Below are positions 58,410 through 64,000 of a DNA stretch of 64,000 nucleotides, piece after piece; position 1 is the stretch's first letter; each line of letters starts with the position of its first letter. Source of the stretch: Rutpela maculata (lineage: Eukaryota; Arthropoda; Insecta; Coleoptera; Cerambycidae); contig OW386290.2 of the NCBI GenBank assembly GCA_936432065.2, forward strand, positions 131,424,677 through 131,488,676, read 5' to 3'. Made by a program: the position numbers and the translations under genes. Below the pieces are notes generated by a model. It did not search any database, had not been told where the DNA came from, and saw only the letters and a list, made by a program, of their open reading frames with translations.

Positions 58410-59225
58410 TTCGATGTTCTCTAATAGCAGACGATGTCCGCCAGACGTCCGTTTTATGTCCATTTAATGTACTGACGTCCATGGACATAAACTGGACGTC
58501 TACCGGACGTCTATCATCGGATTTACTTTGAAATTGTACGAAATGGACGTCCTCTGAATGTCCATTTTATGTACGAGACGTATGTACATTTTATGTCCAT
58601 ATAGGGACAGTATAGAAGGACATCCATTTCATGTCCGTTGATTTAAATATTATATTTTTGTAATGAATGATAGTATCTCCATACAGCTTTCTCTCCAACA
58701 CGTTTCCGAGATATGTATACATACCAGCGAATATCACACTGAACGCCAGAGTATAATTTAAGTAATTTTCACTGGGCGGCACTAAAACTCGAAAATTATG
58801 TGTACTCAGGACCATGGTCATCAGGAATTGGAAAAGAAAAATTACCTCTAAAATGAAAATTGAAGAGCGGGAGAATCTGATTTTTTTTTTCTCCGAATTG
58901 AATAATTAATTGATGGGCGGGAATAAAATACAAAATAATTTTCTTTTTATCTCGAAAACGAAAAATTTTTAATTTTCAGCTTTTGTGCCGCCGGCGCAAC
59001 CGAGCATCACTGCGCAGCACAAACTCGGCACTGGACGGCATTAGTGCCGTCCTTATGTTCGGCATTTTAGGTCCCTATAGGGACAGCAGCAAGACGTATA
59101 GTAATTTGTAATTTGTCATTAATAATTTAATTTTACCCTTTTTTGTAAATTATTAAAATGATATTATTTTATACTAAACGTTTATTAAACATTCCCTAAT
59201 AGCACACGATGTCCGCCGGACGTTA
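58410..59225. repeat. GGACGT-rich repeat with duplicated ends
   Basis: A phrase like taatagcanacgatgtccgcc occurs at 58421 and again, in the same orientation, at 59202. Between them are many copies of tggacgtc and its complement, and tatagggacag appears twice (58600, 59078). It looks like a repeat element with internal dyads rather than a gene. Confidence 0.6.
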
Positions 59226-59503
59226 TTTCGTGTTATCTTATTTTAACTAATATATTAATTTGAATTTTTGTATTATACGCTATATACACTTTCACTTTTA
59301 ACAAACCACTTTAACGGGGGCGTTTTAACACTGAATTAATTATAGAATCATTAGCTATTTTCTTTCGTGCTGAACAAAGTGAACACAATCAGTAAGCAAC
59401 CAATAGAGATCAAGGATTTCAAAAATACCTCGATTTGATTGGTTGTTTAGTGATTCCAATCACTTCGTTCAGCACGAAAGAAAACAGCTATTAAGTGCGG
59501 TCT

Positions 59504-59888
59504 AGGGGCGAGCGTAGAGGCGACTTCAATGTGAATATCAGTCGATATTCCGTTGAAGCTACGTCGAGCGCGGTTAGTACTTGGATGGGCTCCCATCTTG
59601 GGAAATACAGCGTTCTCGTCCCACCTTCTAGAGGCTTGTATATCAGTGTATACTCGGAAGTTACGTAATTTCAGACGAGGATTACGTAGTGGATATACCA
59701 TCCTTCGGAGGGGATGTAAAGCAGGCGGTCCCTTGTCTATTAAATGTTAGGCAAGTAAAAGATCCCTACTCTTATAGGGAAGAGGTTCGGCAAAATTTCC
59801 AGGTTGGGGGTAGCTCGTCTCCTGGCGTCGGTGATAGGCCCTGGTAGCGGAAATAGGCCGACGTTAAACAGTAAAAAAAAAAAAAAAA
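59504..59888 (+). mobile_element. 5S-rRNA-derived SINE (copy A)
   Basis: The head contains gagcgcggttagtacttgga and tgggctcccatcttgggaa, a close match to the 3' half of 5S rRNA with its internal polymerase III control region. A 270-bp body and an A-run of about 20 follow. Flanking aagtgcggtct copies (59493-59503, 59889-59899) are the target duplication, made by LINE-type machinery. It is a non-coding element transcribed by polymerase III. Confidence 0.85.
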
Positions 59889-59929
59889 AAGTGCGGTCTG
59901 TCTTCCGATCTGTCTGAACTTGAATCGTT

Positions 59930-60378
59930 TGCAAGATTTGTAGAGTATAAGGTTGCTTAATAACTCACGATCCCCACCAAAAAATGTCATTAGCAGCTGG
60001 TGTGAAAGCACACCAGATGCAGGGCCTTATTCAAAATATTGTATGAATTTGTGTAATGTTAATTAAGCAAAGAACTCGTAACTGGAACGGGCTCGCAGTG
60101 ACGCACTTTTTAGGTCGGTGGTAATTATCCTCGCATTTTGAGTTACTGTTCTGCATGCTGATGGTAATGCGGATAAGTTGTAGAATGTAAAATGTAACAC
60201 TACAGATCATAGTATACGTCAGACGATATTTCGGGCCAGTACGGACGGTTTTTCTAGAGTGAGATAACTGCGCCGCTATTGCGCGTTCGAAGAACAAGGA
60301 TAGTCTGACTTTTCATCTCAGCACTGACTTCTCGCCTAAAAGCTGTGTATAGGGAACCTCATACTCTACAAATCTTGA
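59930..60378. repeat. Short inverted repeat pair
   Basis: caagatttgtagagtata near 59932 is inverted at about 60360 (atactctacaaatcttg). Arms are about 23 bp with 400 bp between. Confidence 0.5.
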
Positions 60379-60630
60379 ATTTTTTGCGGGTAATTGGGGC
60401 ACGGCATAGAAATGCCATGATTGGAAAGTCCTTCGTTTGGCATTGCGGTATTAACCGACCGCCCACAATAAAGACGTCTACCAGTACCCACATAGCACAA
60501 GATATTCTAAGAATGATCTGTAAATGTCCTCTACGGAGTATATATATTCGAAATAATATTGTATTGTTCCAGGAATATATATAATTTAACATGTTGATAC
60601 TAGAATATTTCATACGAATAATAAAATAAT

Positions 60631-60812
60631 ATTCTTTCTGAACAATAGTATAATATTCTTAGTATATATATAATTTTTGAGAAGGAAACAATAATATTCC
60701 AAGAAAATAATACAAGAATATTCTTTCTGAACAATAGTCTAATATTATTAGAAGATATATGATTTTTGAGAAGAAGACAATAATATTCCAGGAAAAATAA
60801 TACAGGAATATA
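60631..60812 (+). repeat. Two tandem ~89-bp units
   Basis: Both units begin attctttctgaacaatagt and contain tttttgagaag and aataatattcca. Confidence 0.85.
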
Positions 60813-60837
60813 GTAGGTATGCTTTTAGAGGGCAGAA

Positions 60838-61174
60838 TATTTACTAGTGAAATATTTTCGTCGAACTCCTCTATACGTTTCCTTAAATATATGAGGAATT
60901 AAAACCAGACTGCAACCAACAGCTATTCTCCGGACTAAAGCCCCGCCGAGCGCTGAATTACGAATTACAAGCCTGGCCGCGTTAAGTGCAATAACTGTGT
61001 TTTGTGGCAATACACAGTTATTGCACTTAACGCGGCCAGGCTTGTAATTCGTAATTCAGCGCTCGGCGGGGCTTTAGTCCGGAGAATAGCTGTTGGTTGC
61101 AGTCTGGTTTTAATTCCTCATATATTTAAGGAAACGTATAGAGGAGTTCGACGAAAATATTTCACTAGTAAATA
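60838..61174. repeat. Perfect palindrome, 163-bp arms, 11-base loop
   Basis: 60838-61000 is the exact reverse complement of 61012-61174 by direct comparison. The loop is tttgtggcaat and pairs for three more bases inside. Base composition is more GC-rich than the surrounding AT-rich element (cctggccgcgtt, gccccgccgagcgc). The mirrored 60-residue ORFs on the two strands are artefacts of symmetry. Confidence 0.97.
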
Positions 61175-62198
61175 CAGGAATATTCCCATTAAACACTCAA
61201 ATGTCGGTTGGAACTATAGGTAAGAGATTGCGTCATATGCCAACTTGTGTAATAATGTCAGCGAAGGCAATTAACTGTTATAAGTCACGTGTATTTAGAA
61301 TTAATCGCGTATTTATTGGTATTTGACTTATTTCGAAGCCTTTCCAAGTTTGCGATGGATTTTTGTAGATAAATTTGGTTATAAGTCGCCAACTTAGTCC
61401 TACTACTGGTCTATGAGTATTCACCTAATAATTCGTATTGGCATTCTAACATAATTCTCCGGTGTGATAACTTGAGACAGAATCTTACATGCAATATGCG
61501 CTACACTGATGATTCTGACGATAACCAACAGTTAAAAATCGATAGTTGTAAGCAATTATCGTGTCTCTTGTTGTAGTTTCGGTCCATTCTGGTATCGTTC
61601 TCGTATAATAAACAATAAGTCAAGAAAATAATCATATATAACTGGTAAATGCCATTTCAGTTTAAAATTGGTTATAATTCGTCAATTTATTATTACATGT
61701 TATGTAATGCAACATAAAAATCCAATAAAATAAGAATTAATCTGTATGTGAGAATAATATAAGCTTATACCCACAATATTCATGAAAGAGTGGAATAATA
61801 ATCTAGGAATATTCTATTGAAGGGAAATATTATTATAATATTTTTAAAATATTCCTAGAGTAACTTGATTATTCCTGTAATATGCGTTTTGGATAATCGT
61901 AGAATATCTATAAACTGTGCCATTTGGATAAAATGGAATATTCCTGTAATGTCTGGAATATTTAAAATTTTTTTAGGAATAATCAAATCTTCCAAACGTA
62001 TAATCAGTGAATATTCCAGGAATCAAATTGTGCTATCTGGGTACTCTAGCAGAAGCAAACAGTGACACACCCTTTCAAGAGTTGCTGCTCTCGCTTGCTC
62101 TTATTGCCGTACCAAAAAGAAACACTTTCGATACTGTATAATAAAATTCGGTGCTTTCACAAATTCTAAAATCTCTTTGTCTATGAAGGTAATACTTA

Positions 62199-62542
62199 TA
62201 GTAGTACTGCTATTTTTGCTAGTCAATCAGGCCGGGATTGCCCATTTTGCGAAGGGATCTACAGTTTATAGTATGGACTCCAAACCACGGTCCTCAACCA
62301 CCAACTTTTGACCCACCCTGGGCTATCCACCACCTTTTATGGCGGTTCAATATCCCGGGATTGTCTCCTGGGCCAGCCACCGTCTTTATGGATGGTGGTT
62401 CATTAGCCCGGGGATTGTCTCTATTGGCAGCCTACCGACTATTAAATGAGATCATGGATCACCCATCCAAGTGCCGAACTCGCTCAGCGTTGCACTCTGA
62501 TCGAGTGTCGGAACTTAAAACGGTGATCGTACCTCATTCCCT
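62199..62542 (-). mobile_element. 5S-rRNA-derived SINE (copy B, other family)
   Basis: The minus strand has cgatcaccgttttaag, then a block like cacttggatgggtgatcc, matching 5S rRNA. The body differs from copy A and holds repeated cccgggat-type phrases. Flanking aaggtaatactta copies (62186-62198, 62543-62555) are a 13-bp target duplication. The related sequence at 7455-7550 has the site once, uninterrupted. Confidence 0.85.
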
Positions 62543-62585
62543 AAGGTAATACTTAATTATAAAGAAAAACACTTACATTTCTACA

Positions 62586-63152
62586 ACCATCATGAGGTTG
62601 AATATTTATATTCTACCTCCATGCATGATACAAAAAATACAAGGTATGACATTGCGCATGTGGGCGGAGCCAAATCGACAGTTGCTTCGTCACGCGGTGA
62701 TAATTTTCTACTCGCTTCCTTCGTAAAAGTGAGTTTGCCGAAGTCTGTGGAAGTTGTTTTTTGGATTATTTTACTTATTTTAGTGTTCTTGCAATAACCT
62801 TTAGTTATAAAAATGCGTTGTGCATTGGCATCATGTAAAAGTGACAATATGTTTAAAACGTATTTATGCGGAGATAAAGCTCATTTATAAAGAACGATGC
62901 TTACTAAGAACACTAAGAATCCCTATTTATTCAAAATTCCAATGAGTTCAGACAAATCCATGATACAAATTCTTTGTATCATGAGGAAAATCCTATGTAA
63001 TTTAAAATCCCGCTATCACCGCGTGACATCTTGCGCCTACCGGACCGAATTTGGCGCACTATCCAGCCAGTGAACTCTGGTAGTATATAGAGTTCACTGT
63101 ATCCAGCATACCTTCTATTCTTTGTATCATGATTCAACCTCCTTGGTATCAT
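62586..63152. mobile_element. TIR element with catgaggttgaat ends
   Basis: catgaggttgaat and catgatacaaaaaatac at the left correspond to inverted gtatcatgattcaacctcc at the right, and tcacgcggtgata occurs on both sides in opposite sense. No coding sequence. Confidence 0.6.
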
Positions 63153-63485
63153 GGTGATTGTCACTTCGAGCGATTGTCTGGTCTCGATTGTCATAGATTG
63201 TTGTTATGTTGTTAGGCAACCAAAAGTACTACGGGCATTCGTTGGTTGTAGAATTTTTGTTCTAATTAATAAATTATTTAAATTTTAGGAGGTATTTCAG
63301 ATAAGATAAGATTAATTTAAAATGATTGTTTTCAATTAATCGTTATGCAAATTAACTTAATTCGAACATATTAATTTATGATATGACGTCAATCCTAACC
63401 TAAAATTTCAATGTCAATTTCTTATCTATTTTGTAAAAATTCGATAAAAAAGTAGCAATTAGCAATCAATAATCAATCATTCAAG

Positions 63486-63686
63486 ATGCTCGCCAAAACT
63501 GGTTTACTGATAGTGTCTAACCCCAAGCAAATTGGAGAAATTCTATCGTGTGTTCAAAAACATGTAAAAAACACCCTATACATACAATTTTTGTCTGCAT
63601 TAGGTGATCCCTTGGGTAGTTTTTATCCTAAAACTTATAACACGTGGCCCAAATTTAGCAAAACAGTATTTAACGTTTATTCTCAG
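63486..63686 (+). CDS. Ppat-Dpck: Bifunctional coenzyme A synthase, first coding exon
   Basis: The ATG at 63486 opens MLAKTGLLIVSNPKQIGEIL, followed by KHVKNTLYIQFL. The N-terminus of animal COASY (TGLLxL...VxxTLYxxL) reads the same way. The enzyme makes CoA from 4'-phosphopantetheine through phosphopantetheine adenylyltransferase and dephospho-CoA kinase steps. The exon ends at tctcag|gtgaca, phase 0. Upstream sequence is AT-rich with no obvious TATA. The catalytic domains lie beyond the window. Confidence 0.75.
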
Positions 63687-63738
63687 GTGACAGTAAGTAA
63701 TATTAATTTATGAGACTTGTTATTAAGGATGTTTTTAG

Positions 63739-64000
63739 GCTGCAAGAGACTGCTGTAACTTAGACGTAAAAGTCTTATTGTCAGGTATTAAATATAATAT
63801 CCCCAAAATCCAAACCCAGAAACCCATAGATTTGATAATTTTTGATAAACATCACAGTCAGCAGGATATAGATAATTTTATAAAAGCAAGAATACAGAAC
63901 ATCACAAAAGAATACGATGTTATAACGATAGATACAGGCAACATAGAGGTTGTAGAAGAAACTACCGAAGATGAGTCCGTTTGTAATCATACAGTGTTAG
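63739..64000 (+). CDS. Ppat-Dpck: Bifunctional coenzyme A synthase, second exon (cut by window edge)
   Basis: After a 52-bp intron ending gtttttag, phase 0, the frame reads AARDCCNLDVKVLLSGIKYN and PIDLIIFDKHHSQQDIDNFI. It stays open to base 64000. The L-D-V-x-V-L-L pattern and following PIDLIIFD suit the N-terminal part of insect COASY before the adenylyltransferase HxGH motif, which is not reached. The very short intron is normal for insects. Confidence 0.75.

Larger units (their letters stand above)
60483..62044. mobile_element. TIR element (gtaccca-tagcacaa ends) enclosing a perfect palindrome
   Basis: agtacccacatagcacaa at the left matches the inverted ttgtgctatctgggtact at the right. 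Subterminal sequence on both sides is dense in ggaatatt/aatattcc motifs. The 1.56 kb interior includes an 89-bp tandem duplication (60631-60812) and the palindrome at 60838-61174. No transposase. Confidence 0.7.
57501..63485. other. Divergent GST-COASY intergenic region
   Basis: The two genes are head-to-head across 6 kb. 57501-58400 holds a plausible spliced but unassigned segment on the minus strand (about 58006-58054, flanked by ag and gtaagt) that could be a 5' UTR exon. The rest is repeats listed separately. 61175-61770 and 63153-63485 show no gene; the latter probably contains the COASY promoter. Confidence 0.5.

Noticed and set aside
60825..61223. Two opposite-strand ORFs with the same protein (ALNAARLVIRNSALGG)
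   Set aside because: They are mirror images produced by the perfect palindrome, so not evidence of two genes.

Overview
The window is animal nuclear DNA, almost certainly insect. It is AT-rich, has GT-AG introns and an insect-style theta glutathione transferase, and carries non-LTR retrotransposons, a Gypsy-type LTR element, hAT and Tc1/mariner-like MITEs and 5S-rRNA-derived SINEs. A beetle would fit, but the species cannot be fixed from the sequence. There is no sign of bacterial or organellar DNA, and no CRISPR, operon or rRNA cluster.

Three host genes are recognisable. (1) A plus-strand gene with exons at 1-40 (tentative), 368-2618, 9126-10117 and 29657-31572. All junctions keep phase, giving at least 1732 residues. 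The protein is long, largely disordered and probably nuclear; I do not recognise it. (2) A minus-strand theta-class glutathione S-transferase, reconstructed from five exons between 57500 and 35013, predicted 229 aa. (3) The 5' end of a plus-strand bifunctional coenzyme A synthase (PPAT-DPCK/COASY type) from 63486 to the right edge. Genes 1 and 2 converge across 3.4 kb; genes 2 and 3 are divergent across 6 kb. A possible small secreted protein (28054-28425, minus) is nested in the last intron of gene 1.

Most of the rest is transposable-element sequence, stacked inside the two long introns. Intron 3 of gene 1 (19.5 kb) holds a foldback element with about 0.5 kb inverted arms now 11 kb apart. 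It was split by an X-family repeat, itself split by a truncated LINE with a 13-bp target duplication, and by a MITE carrying two tandem LINEs, one nearly intact. The 14.4 kb last intron of the GST gene holds a LINE tail split by a solo LTR, a decayed LINE, and a Y-family palindromic transposon interrupted by an internally deleted Gypsy-type element. GST intron 3 has a second Y copy interrupted by a hAT element that contains another X copy, plus a mariner remnant and a 2 kb foldback ending close to a splice donor.

The GST-COASY interval contains two 5S-derived SINEs with target duplications (one with an empty-site relative elsewhere in the window), a TIR element enclosing a perfect 163-bp-arm palindrome, and a GGACGT-rich repeat. 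I found no new multigene system. The clearest unusual results are datable nested insertions, several confirmed by target duplications or by restored reading frames, the perfect palindrome, a 20-bp perfect hairpin inside a coding exon, and repeated SUMO-interaction-like motifs in the unknown nuclear protein.
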